NCBI GenBank assembly: GCA_004555655.1
Contig: SFHJ01000024.1
Span: forward strand, 27,538-91,537
DNA length: 64,000 bases
Direction: 5' to 3'
Source of the DNA: Clostridiales bacterium
GTDB taxonomy: Bacteria > Bacillota > Clostridia > Oscillospirales > Oscillospiraceae
Part shown: positions 24,370-33,353 of the stretch, piece by piece
Layout of the letters: each line of letters begins with the position of its first letter
How positions within the stretch are numbered: position 1 is the first letter of the stretch
Program-made: the position numbers and the translations under genes
Notes under the pieces: generated by a model
Told to the model about the DNA's origin: nothing
Database searches by the model: none
The model's input: the letters and a program-made list of their open reading frames with translations, nothing else

Positions 24370-25647
24370 TTATTGCTTTGTCGTCGGGGTTGCGAGGTAA
24401 TCTGCGCTGACGTAGGCATATATGCCGTTGAGCACGATCTCATACCAGTTGTTCGCCGTTTTGCCGCATACAGCGACCGCCGTGTTTTGCGGCAGCGACT
24501 GCAGAATGTCGCCGTTTGTCGACGGGAAGCTGCGCACATTCAGGCTGGTGGCCGTGACAATCATGCACGCTCCCATGGGCGTAATCTCAGTATCGAGATC
24601 GGCCGGCCAATCGGACACAGCCTCGTCAGGCGTAAAGAGCCGGTTCGCACCGAAGATGCCCGCCACGCGGCAGGCCTGCTCGGTCGTGAATGTGGCATAG
24701 CCGCTCTCGCCGTAGAGAATGCCGCAGTCCCACGTGTCATCCTTCCAGACAAGATCAACGCCATAGCGGTCTTCGCCGATGATTGCTGTATAATTGGGTT
24801 CGCTTGCCGGCATGGAGGCCAGATCGCCGGAGAAGTTTGCATTCAGAAGCATCTCGCTCAGCGCGAGCGCGTCGTTCTCAGGCAGATCGCGGGTGAGTGT
24901 GTCCTCGCCGGCGCGATACTCCACCGAAGCCACAGCCGAGGGCTCCGGCTCTTCGGGCACGGGCACGCTGATGGTGAACCAGCCTGTACCGCCAGACTCA
25001 TTGAAGCTGAACTGCAGCTGCTGCGCGCCGGACTGCCGGCCCGTCAGCAGAAAGCCCTGTTCGTTGCCTGTGACAGTGTACAGGCCCGACGAGGCGTAGA
25101 AGCTGTAGAACAGCTCCTGCATGGTGTTCTCCGTTTCGGTAAGGCCGCACGCATAGGCCGTATCCAGCTCAAGCCGGTTTGCCATATTGTCGCGCAGATA
25201 GCTGTCGGAGATCAGATGCAGCGGCAGCAGCAGATCGTAATTCTGGCCGTTCAGCCGCAGCTCACGGTGCGCGCCGACGAAGATGTACCAGTCCTTGATG
25301 TTCAGCGGCTCCTTCTGATACAAACACCAATAGTGCGTCACGCTGCCGTCTTCCTTTGTGAACAGCCAGCAGGGGCCATACTCGTTTTCAAACAGCGCGC
25401 CGGAGACGCCCTCGTTATTTTTGATAATCAGCTTCTGCATCGCGTCGAGCTTCTTGCCCGACTCAAACTGATAGCCGCCGTAGGAGACGAAGTCGCCGCT
25501 GTTGACGTCGGCCTTCACATTGAGCGTGAGTGTCTCGTCGCTGCCGAAGGCCCGGGCCTGAATGCCGCTGCCTGATTTTCCTGAGCAGCCGGCAAGCACA
25601 CCCGCCAGCAGCGTCAGCGCCAGCACCAGTGCCAGTATCTTTTTCAC
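24370..25647 (-). CDS. SH3b-domain lipoprotein
   Basis: A 425-residue secreted lipoprotein. The signal peptide MKKILALVLALTLLAGVLAG ends in a lipobox (LAGC, Cys21), so the mature protein is lipid-anchored outside the membrane. The middle ~330 residues are an uncharacterised domain ('GPCWLFTKEDGSVTHYWCLY'). The C-terminal ~65 residues form a bacterial SH3 domain ('TATSLNVRSFPSTNGDILQS', 'NNWYEIVLNGIYAYVSADYL'), which usually binds peptidoglycan. It is a monocistronic gene. Its role at the envelope is inferred from the anchor and SH3 domain. Confidence 0.85.
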   Translation of the reverse strand: MKKILALVLALTLLAGVLAGCSGKSGSGIQARAFGSDETLTLNVKADVNSGDFVSYGGYQFESGKKLDAMQKLIIKNNEGVSGALFENEYGPCWLFTKEDGSVTHYWCLYQKEPLNIKDWYIFVGAHRELRLNGQNYDLLLPLHLISDSYLRDNMANRLELDTAYACGLTETENTMQELFYSFYASSGLYTVTGNEQGFLLTGRQSGAQQLQFSFNESGGTGWFTISVPVPEEPEPSAVASVEYRAGEDTLTRDLPENDALALSEMLLNANFSGDLASMPASEPNYTAIIGEDRYGVDLVWKDDTWDCGILYGESGYATFTTEQACRVAGIFGANRLFTPDEAVSDWPADLDTEITPMGACMIVTATSLNVRSFPSTNGDILQSLPQNTAVAVCGKTANNWYEIVLNGIYAYVSADYLATPTTKQ

Positions 25648-25882
25648 ACAGATCCCTCCATTCCAAACATTTCGTATTCCACGTCCATTTTCTCACAGTA
25701 TAGCACACTCTTTCCAGTTTTGCAAATGAACTGAAAAATGACGCGCTTTTTTCCGCTCCCTGCGCAGCGTGGCTATGAAGATCGTCCTTCTTCGCCACTT
25801 TTCGCGGCAAAACGGCTGCACGTGCTTGAGAATCTGCGCGCAATCGGATATAATAGCAAAAAACAACTATGGAGGAGCGTCC

Positions 25883-26539
25883 ATGCGCTACAAATGTCTG
25901 GTGCTCGATCACGATGACACCGTTGTGAACAGCACCGCCACCATCCATTTCCCGTCCTTTCTGGAGTTTCTTTCGCAGGTGCGGCCCGGCGTGCACTACA
26001 CACTGGAGGAGTATTTCCGCAAGAATTTTGACCCCGGCATCATGGAGCTGTTTACCGACGAGCTGCACTTCACGCCGCAGGAGCTTGACGACGAATTCCT
26101 GTTCTGGCAGCAGTACGTCAGGACGCGCGTGCCGCGCGCGTACGACGGTATGCGCGAAATTCTTGAGCGCCACCGCGCGCAGGGCGGCCTCATCACTGTG
26201 GTCTCCCACTCCACGTCCGAGACCATCGTGCGCGACTATCAGGAAAACGGTCTTCCCCTGCCCGACCTCATCTTCGGCTGGGAGCTGCCGATGGAGCAGC
26301 GCAAGCCCAACGCCTGGCCGCTGCTGGAGATCATGAAGCGCTTTGGCCTTGCAGCGGGCGATCTTCTGATGCTCGACGATCTCAAGCCCGGCTACGATAT
26401 GGCGCGCGCAGCGGGCGTCGGCTTTGCCGCCGCCGGATGGGCGAACGACATCGCCGAGATCGAGGGCTTTATGCGCAAAAACTGCGATTTCTACTGCAAG
26501 CGCGTCGCCGACTTTGACGCGCTGCTGCAGGAGGTGTGA
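25883..26539 (+). CDS. HAD-superfamily hydrolase
   Basis: A 218-residue HAD hydrolase, probably a phosphatase. Motif I is 'VLDHDDTVVNS' (DxDxT, the nucleophilic Asp first), motif II is 'VVSHS', motif III Lys is in 'EQRKPNAWPL' and motif IV is 'LMLDDLKPG'. A helical cap lies between motifs I and II. The ATG at 25883 has GGAGG upstream. The stop is separated from the next start by one base, so the acetyltransferase gene is cotranscribed. The substrate is unknown. Confidence 0.88.
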   Translation: MRYKCLVLDHDDTVVNSTATIHFPSFLEFLSQVRPGVHYTLEEYFRKNFDPGIMELFTDELHFTPQELDDEFLFWQQYVRTRVPRAYDGMREILERHRAQGGLITVVSHSTSETIVRDYQENGLPLPDLIFGWELPMEQRKPNAWPLLEIMKRFGLAAGDLLMLDDLKPGYDMARAAGVGFAAAGWANDIAEIEGFMRKNCDFYCKRVADFDALLQEV

Positions 26540-26540
26540 G

Positions 26541-27164
26541 ATGAGGACCATCGACCCGTCAAACTGGCTGCGGCGTGAGATCTACGAGCTGTTCTCCGGC
26601 TGTGACCATCCGTTCTACTCCGTCTCGCTCGAGCTGGACGTGACGAACCTGCACCGGTATACGCACGAAAACGGCCTGTCGTTTTATTACAGCCTGTCCT
26701 ACCTCGTCACCGAGGCGATGGAGTCTGTCGAGGCGATGCGCATTCGTATCCGGGATGGCCGGCTCGTCGTCACAGACGCGCTCATCCCCAGCTGCACCGA
26801 CATACTGCCGGGCAGCGACTGCTTCGTCATCGTCACGCTGCCGCGCGGAGATGATATGGCCGCTTTCTGCCAAAAGGCCAGGGCGCTGGCGCTGACACAG
26901 AAGTCGCTTTTTGACCCTGGGATGGAAGTGCGGGACGATCTCATCTACTTCTCCTGCCTGCCGTGGTTCACGCTCACGGGCTTTGTGACCGAGCGAAACC
27001 TTGACGTCGACGACTGCATCCCGCGCGTCACGTGGGGAAAATATCAGAGGCGCGGCGACAGTCTCATTTTGAACCTCACCGTGGAGGTCAACCACCGCAC
27101 CGTCGACGGCATACACCTGGGCCGTTTTTACGAAGCGCTGCAGGCGCGCATCAACAGTCTGTAA
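26541..27164 (+). CDS. CatA-like (chloramphenicol acetyltransferase family) acyltransferase
   Basis: A 207-residue protein of the CAT fold. The catalytic histidine motif HxxxDG is 'NHRTVDGIHLGRFYEAL' (His185, Asp189). The N-terminus 'NWLRREIYELFSGCDHPFYS' matches the family ('W.R...F..F....P.Y..T'). It retains the catalytic His, so acetyl transfer from acetyl-CoA is expected. Many anaerobes carry such CatA-like proteins without proven chloramphenicol resistance, so the substrate is left open. GGAGG overlaps the end of the HAD gene. Confidence 0.85.
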   Translation: MRTIDPSNWLRREIYELFSGCDHPFYSVSLELDVTNLHRYTHENGLSFYYSLSYLVTEAMESVEAMRIRIRDGRLVVTDALIPSCTDILPGSDCFVIVTLPRGDDMAAFCQKARALALTQKSLFDPGMEVRDDLIYFSCLPWFTLTGFVTERNLDVDDCIPRVTWGKYQRRGDSLILNLTVEVNHRTVDGIHLGRFYEALQARINSL

Positions 27165-27172
27165 ACAAAAAG

Positions 27173-27344
27173 CCAGTGCCCCGACGCTGTCGGGGCACTG
27201 CAGCGTGTCGAAAAAGCCTCGCAGAGTTTCGCGCCCGCAGGCGCGAAAGACATGTGGATCATTTTTCCCGGCGGCGTGTACGTCGGGAAAAATACACTCG
27301 AGTTTTTCGACAGCCTCCAGTGCCCCGACGCTGTCGGGGCACTG
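27173..27344. repeat. Modular intergenic repeat, copy C, with duplicated terminator hairpin
   Basis: Between the convergent CatA-like and lplA genes. An identical 28-base segment holding a 12-bp perfect hairpin (CAGTGCCCCGAC-GCT-GTCGGGGCACTG) occurs at 27173-27200 and 27317-27344. The 116 bases between begin CAGCGTGTCGAAAAAGCCTC and end GAGTTTTTCGACAGCCTC, so this copy is inverted relative to copies B and D. It carries the modules 'GAGTTTCGCGCCCGC' and 'CGGCGGCGTGTACGTCGGG'. Not coding. Confidence 0.88.
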
Positions 27345-27346
27345 TT

Positions 27347-28327
27347 TTAATCTGCGATGACGCCGGCCATTTCTTCGGCCGAGATGCGGTAGATGGCGCC
27401 GTCGACGCCGTGGGCGCGCAGCGCGTCCAGCACGGCCGCGCGCTCATAGCGGCAGCCGATGAGCGCCGCGCCGATGGCTTCTGCATCGAGCGTGGAGAAA
27501 AAGTCGCCGTAGACGCTGGCGGAGCGGATCACGCCCTTGCGCACGTCGATCTTGAACTGGATCTTTCCGCCTGCGAAGCGACCGCTGCGGTCGATATTGA
27601 ACGTCGGATTTGCGCCGTAGATGCGCTCCCAGCTTGCAAACTTCTCCTGCGCCAGCTGGCGGATGCGCACGTCGTCTTCCGCCGTGACGCAATAGCTGCG
27701 CGTGCTGCCGTTCATGATGCTGCGCACCATGGCCTGCTTGAACGTATCCGCGTCCATCGGTGCGGGCAGATGCTCGGCGATATTTGTCACGCGGTCACGG
27801 ACGGATTTGATGCTCTTTGAGACGATTTTGTAGCTGTCAACGGTGGTGGAAGCCACCATCTGTTCAATGTCCGTATCAAACAGCAGCGAGCCGTGGTGCA
27901 CGACGCTCTCGCCCAGACGGTACTGCGCATTGCCGGAGAATTTCCGCCCGCCGATGGTCAGATCGTTCCGGCCGTTGAACGACGCGTCCACACCCATCTC
28001 GCGCAGCGCGCCGATCACGGGCGCGATGTACTGGTGAAACTCGATTTCATCCGCGCTTTTCTGCTGGATGAACGTGAACTGCCAGCCGCCCATGTCGGTA
28101 TAGATCGTACCGCCGCCCGACATGCGCCGCACCAGACGGATGCCGTGCGCGTCGGCATAGGGTTTGTTGATCTCCTCAAGCACGTTCTGGTACTTGCCGA
28201 CCATCAGCGTCGGCGTGGTGCGCCAAAAAAGAAACACAGTGTCGTCGAGCTGCTTTTCCGTGGCAAAGTAATATTCAAGGCCGAAGTTATAATAGACGTC
28301 GGTCGAGCCGGTCTCAATATAGATCAT
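27347..28327 (-). CDS. lplA: Lipoate-protein ligase (LplA family)
   Basis: A 326-residue lipoate/biotin ligase-fold protein that attaches lipoate (via lipoyl-AMP) to lysines of lipoyl domains. Conserved lipoate-ligase motifs: 'RRMSGGGTIYTDMGGWQFTF', 'NDLTIGGRKFSGNAQYR' with the catalytic Lys, and 'HHGSLLFDTD'. The C-terminal accessory domain ('WERIYGANPTFNIDRSGRFA') is present. The ATG at 28327 overlaps lipA by 14 bases. It is the last gene of a five-gene lipoate operon. Confidence 0.9.
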   Translation of the reverse strand: MIYIETGSTDVYYNFGLEYYFATEKQLDDTVFLFWRTTPTLMVGKYQNVLEEINKPYADAHGIRLVRRMSGGGTIYTDMGGWQFTFIQQKSADEIEFHQYIAPVIGALREMGVDASFNGRNDLTIGGRKFSGNAQYRLGESVVHHGSLLFDTDIEQMVASTTVDSYKIVSKSIKSVRDRVTNIAEHLPAPMDADTFKQAMVRSIMNGSTRSYCVTAEDDVRIRQLAQEKFASWERIYGANPTFNIDRSGRFAGGKIQFKIDVRKGVIRSASVYGDFFSTLDAEAIGAALIGCRYERAAVLDALRAHGVDGAIYRISAEEMAGVIAD

Positions 28328-29174
28328 GCGTTTCCTCCAGCGCCTCCCACGCCTTATACGAGCTGCGGGCCAATGGCGCGGATGCGACGTGGCGGAAGCC
28401 CTTGGCAAGGGCCATCTGTTTGTAGCGGGCAAAGTCCTCCGGCGTGGCGTAGCGGGCCAGCGGGTAGTGCTTCGCAGTCGGCTGCAGATACTGGCCGATG
28501 GTCAGAATGTCGCAGCCGGTTGCAAGAATATCATCCATCAAAACGCTGATCTGCTCTTCCGTCTCGCCGAGGCCCACCATGAAGCCGGTTTTGGTCAGAA
28601 TCGTGGGATCCTTCTGCTTGCAGTAGCGCAGCACCGACAGGGAGCGCTCATACGTCGCCTTCGAGCGCACAGCCTTCTGCAGCTCCTTGACCGTCTCGAC
28701 ATTGTGGTTGAGCACCTCGGGGTGTGCGGCGATCACGACGTCCAGCGCGGCGGTATCGCCCTGCAGGTCGGAGATCAATGTCTCGACCGTTGTGCCGGGG
28801 CATTGCTCGCGGATGGCACGGACGGTCTTGGCAAACTGCTCTGCGCCGCCGTCGGGCAAATCGTCGCGGGTTGAGCACGTCAGAACCACGTGCCGCAGCC
28901 CCAGCTTCTTCGCCGCCAGCGCCACGTTCATTGGCTCGTCCGGGTCGGGCGGCAGCGGGTGGCCGGTCGTCACATTGCAGAACCGGCAGTTGCGGGTACA
29001 GACACTGCCGAGAATCATGAACGTCGCCGTGTGCTGGCGGTAGCATTCGCCGAGATTCGGGCAGTTCGCCTCCTTGCAGACGGTATTGAGCTTCAGATCG
29101 CGCATCAGCTCGGCCACCTCATTGACCGCGTCCTGATTGAAGCGAACCTTCAGCCATTCCGGTTTTTTCTCCAT
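28314..29174 (-). CDS. lipA: Lipoyl synthase LipA
   Basis: A 286-residue lipoyl synthase, a radical SAM enzyme that inserts two sulfurs into protein-bound octanoyl groups. The auxiliary cluster motif CX4CX5C is 'CKEANCPNLGEC' and the radical SAM motif is 'CTRNCRFCNV'. 'LTKTGFMVGLGETEEQ' and the conserved C-terminal R-S-S-Y motif ('LARSSYKAWEA') that donates a cluster ligand are present. The length is usual. It follows the free lipoyl-domain gene by 7 bases. Confidence 0.95.
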   Translation of the reverse strand: MEKKPEWLKVRFNQDAVNEVAELMRDLKLNTVCKEANCPNLGECYRQHTATFMILGSVCTRNCRFCNVTTGHPLPPDPDEPMNVALAAKKLGLRHVVLTCSTRDDLPDGGAEQFAKTVRAIREQCPGTTVETLISDLQGDTAALDVVIAAHPEVLNHNVETVKELQKAVRSKATYERSLSVLRYCKQKDPTILTKTGFMVGLGETEEQISVLMDDILATGCDILTIGQYLQPTAKHYPLARYATPEDFARYKQMALAKGFRHVASAPLARSSYKAWEALEETHDLY

Positions 29175-29181
29175 GGCAGCC

Positions 29182-29421
29182 TCACTTCGTCTCGAGCACG
29201 GCGACCGGTGTTTCTACGCTGACGGTGTCGCCCTCTTCATAGAGCTGCTTTTTCAGAACCCCGCTTTCGGTCGCCTCGATCTGGTTGACAACCTTGTCGG
29301 TCTCGATCTCAAACAGCGGCTCGCCCGCTGTGACCGTCTCGCCTTCCTCCTTGAGCCACGCGCACAGAACGCCTCTTTCCATTTCGGGGCGCAGTTTCGG
29401 CATCGTTACCTGTTTTTCCAT
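29182..29421 (-). CDS. Stand-alone lipoyl-domain protein
   Basis: A 79-residue biotin/lipoyl domain with nothing attached. The modifiable lysine is Lys43 in the hairpin 'IETDKVVNQIEA', the DK(V/A) context of lipoyl rather than biotin domains (which carry MKM). It has no E3-binding or acyltransferase domain, so it is not a normal E2. Placed between two lipoate ligases and LipA, it is the likely acceptor or carrier of lipoate in this operon, in the manner of GcvH-like carriers. That role is inference. Confidence 0.88.
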   Translation of the reverse strand: MEKQVTMPKLRPEMERGVLCAWLKEEGETVTAGEPLFEIETDKVVNQIEATESGVLKKQLYEEGDTVSVETPVAVLETK

Positions 29422-29473
29422 TGTACTGTTCTCCTTCTCGCCGGTTCACCGGCGTTTCTTTTTCTGTCCGGCA

Positions 29474-30454
29474 TCACAGCAGCCAGTCCATGAGAGCATC
29501 CGCCTGTTCAGGCGCAAGCGCGCGGCAGATTGCAGAAAACCCCTCCGGGTCAAGCCGCGCGCCATTGAGCGCCGCAGCGGCCTGCGCTTCGTCAATGGCC
29601 GCACAGTCGATGGCGGCGTCAAATACGATTCCCTTCTTCGCGCGGTAGCGCACCGTGATGGGCGTGCCGGCAAACGTACCGCTTTTTTCGTAGGAAAACG
29701 CGGGGGTCATGCCCCACGTCCATTCCCAGCTGCGGTATTTTTCATCGCGAAGGCGGCAGACTTCGGCCTGTTCCCGTTGCGTCAGCTCCAGTCTTGCGCT
29801 GCCCGGCGGGAGCATCTTATCCAGCAGCCGCTCCTGAAACTCCTCCACCGTCATGGGCTGTGCCAGATGATCGCAGATATTGGTCACGCTGCAGATATCA
29901 GACAGCGTTCCCTTCGTCTGAAAGCAGTCGTTCTTGCGGTGGGTCGTGATCTGATCCAGCACGGCCAGATCGGACGAGAACAGCAGCGTTCCGTGGTGCA
30001 GTACCCGCCCCCTGCACATCCGCTGCGCGCTGCCGGAGATCTTCTGCGCGCCGATGGCAATATCGCACGTGCGGTTTTTTTCCGCCGGGACGCCGATGGC
30101 ATGCAGCGCCTCGATCACGGGCTGCATGCAGCGCGCATAATCCACCATGCCGTCCGTGCCGGTGATATAGGTATAGTTCACATTGCCGAGGTCGTGATAG
30201 ACCGTGCCGCCGCCGCTGCTGCGGCGCACGACGGGAATCTGCAGCTTGCGCAAAGACGGCACATGTACCTCGCGGCAAATGTTCTGGTGGCTTCCCACCA
30301 CGACGCAGGGCGTATTCTGCCAGAGCAGAAAGACGTCCTCATCCTGAATATGCTCAAAAATATACTCCTCAAACGCCAGGTTATAAAACGGGTCGTGGGA
30401 GCGGTTATATACAGTGATCACAATACGGCTCCTGTCCTGTGAATATGCGCTCAA
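29474..30454 (-). CDS. Second lipoate-protein ligase / octanoyltransferase-like protein
   Basis: A 326-residue paralogue of the downstream lplA gene, with 'RRSSGGGTVYHDLGNVNYTY', 'CDIAIGAQKISGSAQRMCRG' (catalytic Lys kept) and 'LHHGTLLFSSDL'. It could ligate free lipoate or octanoate, or transfer octanoyl groups (LipM/LipL-like). Sequence alone does not decide. Having two ligases beside LipA suggests one loads octanoate (LipA substrate) and the other scavenges or moves lipoate. It overlaps the NTPase gene upstream by four bases. Confidence 0.85.
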   Translation of the reverse strand: MSAYSQDRSRIVITVYNRSHDPFYNLAFEEYIFEHIQDEDVFLLWQNTPCVVVGSHQNICREVHVPSLRKLQIPVVRRSSGGGTVYHDLGNVNYTYITGTDGMVDYARCMQPVIEALHAIGVPAEKNRTCDIAIGAQKISGSAQRMCRGRVLHHGTLLFSSDLAVLDQITTHRKNDCFQTKGTLSDICSVTNICDHLAQPMTVEEFQERLLDKMLPPGSARLELTQREQAEVCRLRDEKYRSWEWTWGMTPAFSYEKSGTFAGTPITVRYRAKKGIVFDAAIDCAAIDEAQAAAALNGARLDPEGFSAICRALAPEQADALMDWLL

Positions 30455-31557
30455 AGCGCCTGCCTGCGGGCCAGCTGGCGGTTTTTGAACGCCGCATCGC
30501 CGGTCACTTCGCGCAAAACCGTGATCTGCGGCGGCCAGTCAGGCGTCTGCGTCCCCACCGGAAGCGCCGCGCGCATCACGGCCCGATCAGCGCAGAAGGG
30601 ATACACGTCGATTTCAAACGGCGTGCCGTTGTGCGTGAAGCGGTACTTGGTCTTATGTACGGCGTGCAGGCTGGTATCGCCCTCCATGAGATAGCGGATA
30701 TACTGCTTTTCAGCGATGGGCTTCTCCGTCTCCCACTGGCCGGATTCGGTCATATGCTTTTCGGTGTAGAAATACAGGTAGTCCTCGCCGTTTCTCTGCT
30801 GGCGGATGCGGCGCGTGACCTGCGGGTTCGTCTGCTGCAGATACGTCTGCATCATGTCGATGCCCTCGATCTGGTACTCCCGCTCAAGCGCGGCAAGATC
30901 CGGCATGGCGATGAGATACTTGTGCCAGCTCTGCTCGGGCTTCTTCTGGCCGATGATCTCGTAGACCGCACGGATGCCGCGGTCGATCTTATCCTCAAAA
31001 TCGACAGAGTTGTCGATCACATGCAGGTTGGGGTGCGGCCGCCACGCGCGCAGGATGCTCTCGTCCTTCTCCCGCGCAACCTCGATGGACTCATAGCGCG
31101 CCTCGTTGCCGTAATTGTAGGCAAACTCCGCGCCGTTGGCGCATGAGACCAGATGCAAAACCGCGTCGTAGCCCGCCATGACCTTTTCGGGCGTGGTTCC
31201 GAAATGGCGAAGCACCTCGTCAAACTCTTCATCCGTGATATACGCCTTGTCGTCGAACAGCGCCCGGTCGTAGACCACGAGCACATTGGGCTCAGGCACC
31301 AGCTCGGCAGCCTGCAGCGCAAGGCGCTCTTTATGCAGCTGGTCGGCGATAACAAAATACTGAAAATCCAGCATGGACACGCAGTTGCCGAAGGGCTTGA
31401 TGCCAAAACCGGAGATCATCTCGGTCGCCGTCTCAGGGATGGTGATGACCTTCCAGCCGTCCGTCTGCTTGAACTCCTTCAGAATACGGCTGATGAGCGT
31501 TGTCTTGCCGGCGGCAGGACCGCCCGTGAGTACGATGCGCGTGATATGTTTTTCCAT
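30451..31557 (-). CDS. AAA NTPase fused to CYTH-like domain
   Basis: A 368-residue two-domain protein. The N-terminal ~190 residues are a P-loop NTPase of the AAA_28 type with Walker A 'TGGPAAGKTTLI' and 'VVYDRALFDDKAYI'. The C-terminal ~170 residues ('EREYQIEGIDMMQTYLQQ', 'RIRQQRNGEDYLYFYTEKH') form a CYTH/triphosphate-tunnel-like domain. The function is unknown; CYTH domains bind triphosphates. It heads the lipoate operon and overlaps the first ligase gene by four bases. The ATG at 31557 has GAGGTG upstream; a GTG nine bases earlier is less likely. Confidence 0.78.
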   Translation of the reverse strand: MEKHITRIVLTGGPAAGKTTLISRILKEFKQTDGWKVITIPETATEMISGFGIKPFGNCVSMLDFQYFVIADQLHKERLALQAAELVPEPNVLVVYDRALFDDKAYITDEEFDEVLRHFGTTPEKVMAGYDAVLHLVSCANGAEFAYNYGNEARYESIEVAREKDESILRAWRPHPNLHVIDNSVDFEDKIDRGIRAVYEIIGQKKPEQSWHKYLIAMPDLAALEREYQIEGIDMMQTYLQQTNPQVTRRIRQQRNGEDYLYFYTEKHMTESGQWETEKPIAEKQYIRYLMEGDTSLHAVHKTKYRFTHNGTPFEIDVYPFCADRAVMRAALPVGTQTPDWPPQITVLREVTGDAAFKNRQLARRQAL

Positions 31558-31622
31558 CGGTATCACCTCGATATCATGTCTTTTTTATTCTAGCATCCGT
31601 GGGCGGGAAATGCAAGAAAGCG

Positions 31623-33353
31623 TTAATGGGCGAACTGGCTGTTGTAGAGCTTTGCGTAGAAGCCGTTCTTTTGCAGCAGCGCATCGTGTGTGCCCTGCTC
31701 AACAATATGGCCGTCGCGCATAACCAGGATCACGTCGGCCTCGCGGATGGTAGAGAGCCGGTGTGCGACAATAAAGCTCGTTCTGCCCTGCATCATCCGG
31801 TCGAACGCCTGCTGGATGCGAAGCTCGGTTCTGGTGTCGATCGACGACGTGGCCTCGTCGAGAATCAGCATCGGCGGCAGGCAGAGCATCACGCGCGTGA
31901 TGCAAAGCAGCTGCCGCTGGCCCTGTGAGAGGCTTCCGTCGGCAGAAATGACGGTATCGTAGCCCTGCGGCAGCTTGGCGATGAAGCTGTGTGCGTGCGA
32001 GGCCTTGGCAGCGGCGATCATCTCTCCGTCGGTCGCGCCGGGCTTTCCCATGCAGATGTTTTCGCGCACCGTGCCGGTCTTGAGCCAGGTGTCCTGCAGC
32101 ACCATGCCGTAGCTGCGGCGCAGGCTTGCGCGCGTCACGTCACGCACGTCCATGCCGGAGACGGAAATACTGCCGCCGTCCACGTCGTAAAAGCGCATAA
32201 GAAGGTTGATGAGCGTCGTCTTGCCGCAGCCCGTGGGCCCGACGATGGCGATGCGCTGGCCGGGCCTGACGCTTAAATTCAGATCTTCAATGAGCGGCCG
32301 GTCAGGCGTATAGCGGAAGCTGACGTTCTGCAGCGCCACCTCGCCGCTGGGCTCCTGCAGCACGCCGGGCGCATCGGGCGTCTGCACAGGCGCGTCGATG
32401 AGCTCAAACACGCGTCCGGCGCACGCCAGCGCGTTCTGCAGCTCCGTCACAACGCCGGAAATTTCGTTGAAGGGCTTGGCGTACTGGTTGGCGTAGCTCA
32501 AAAAGCACGACAGCGCGCCCACACTGATGGCGCCCTGCACCGCCGCCAGCGCGCCCGTCAGGCCCACGCAGGCATAGACCACGCTGGTGAGAAAGCGTGT
32601 GGTGGGATTGACCAGAGAAGAAAAGAACGTCGCGCGCAGGCTGGCGCGCTCCAGCCGGTCATTGATCCCGTCAAATTCCCGCAGCGTCTCCTGCTCGCGT
32701 GAAAACACACGCACGACCTTCTGCCCGGCGACCATCTCGCCTAAAAACGCGGTCTGTTCGCCGCGCGTCTGCGACTGCAGGCGGAACATGCTGTAGGTTC
32801 TGCCTGCAATAAATTTGGCCGCAAAGAGCGAAACGGGCGTGAGCACCACGACCACAAGTGCGATTTTCCAATCCAGCCACAGCATGAACCCCAGCGTGCC
32901 GAAAATGCTGAGCACGCCCGTAAACAACTGCGTAAAACCCATCAAAAGCCCGTCGGCAAACTGGTCGACGTCGGCGATCATGCGGCTGACCAGCTCACCA
33001 GACGGATGCTGGTCGAGATATGCCAGCGGCAGCTGCTGCACATGCGCAAACGCCTGCTCGCGCACGTCGCGCGTCACGCCGAAGCACACGCGGTTATTGA
33101 GCGCCTGCATCGCCCACTGGCACACCGCCGCGGCTGCCGCCACAACGGCGATTGTCACGCCGCACGCCGCCACGGCGGCAAAATCCACCTGTCCGGGTAC
33201 GACGATGCAGTCGATGGCATTGCCCACCAGAACGGGAACATACAGGCTGGCCGCAACGAACACGGCTGCAAGCAGGATCGAGCCCGCCACATACGCGCGG
33301 TAGGGCCGCAGCAGCCGCAGTACGCGGCGAAGCGTTCCGGGCGCTTTTTTCAT
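31623..33353 (-). CDS. ABC exporter half-transporter, canonical site subunit
   Basis: A 576-residue ABC exporter with an N-terminal six-helix membrane domain (about residues 15-310) and a C-terminal ATPase: Walker A 'GPTGCGKTT', signature 'LSQGQRQ', Walker B 'MLILDEATSSID' with the catalytic Glu, and H-loop 'IVAHRLST'. It overlaps the upstream half-transporter by four bases. The partner has Asp instead of the catalytic Glu, so the two fit a heterodimeric multidrug/lipid exporter with one canonical and one degenerate ATP site. The substrate is unknown. Confidence 0.92.
   Translation of the reverse strand: MKKAPGTLRRVLRLLRPYRAYVAGSILLAAVFVAASLYVPVLVGNAIDCIVVPGQVDFAAVAACGVTIAVVAAAAAVCQWAMQALNNRVCFGVTRDVREQAFAHVQQLPLAYLDQHPSGELVSRMIADVDQFADGLLMGFTQLFTGVLSIFGTLGFMLWLDWKIALVVVVLTPVSLFAAKFIAGRTYSMFRLQSQTRGEQTAFLGEMVAGQKVVRVFSREQETLREFDGINDRLERASLRATFFSSLVNPTTRFLTSVVYACVGLTGALAAVQGAISVGALSCFLSYANQYAKPFNEISGVVTELQNALACAGRVFELIDAPVQTPDAPGVLQEPSGEVALQNVSFRYTPDRPLIEDLNLSVRPGQRIAIVGPTGCGKTTLINLLMRFYDVDGGSISVSGMDVRDVTRASLRRSYGMVLQDTWLKTGTVRENICMGKPGATDGEMIAAAKASHAHSFIAKLPQGYDTVISADGSLSQGQRQLLCITRVMLCLPPMLILDEATSSIDTRTELRIQQAFDRMMQGRTSFIVAHRLSTIREADVILVMRDGHIVEQGTHDALLQKNGFYAKLYNSQFAH

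Noticed and set aside
26541..27164. Chloramphenicol resistance gene
   Set aside because: The catalytic HxxxDG is present, but the protein is only CatA-like and lies in an operon with a HAD hydrolase; the substrate is unproven.
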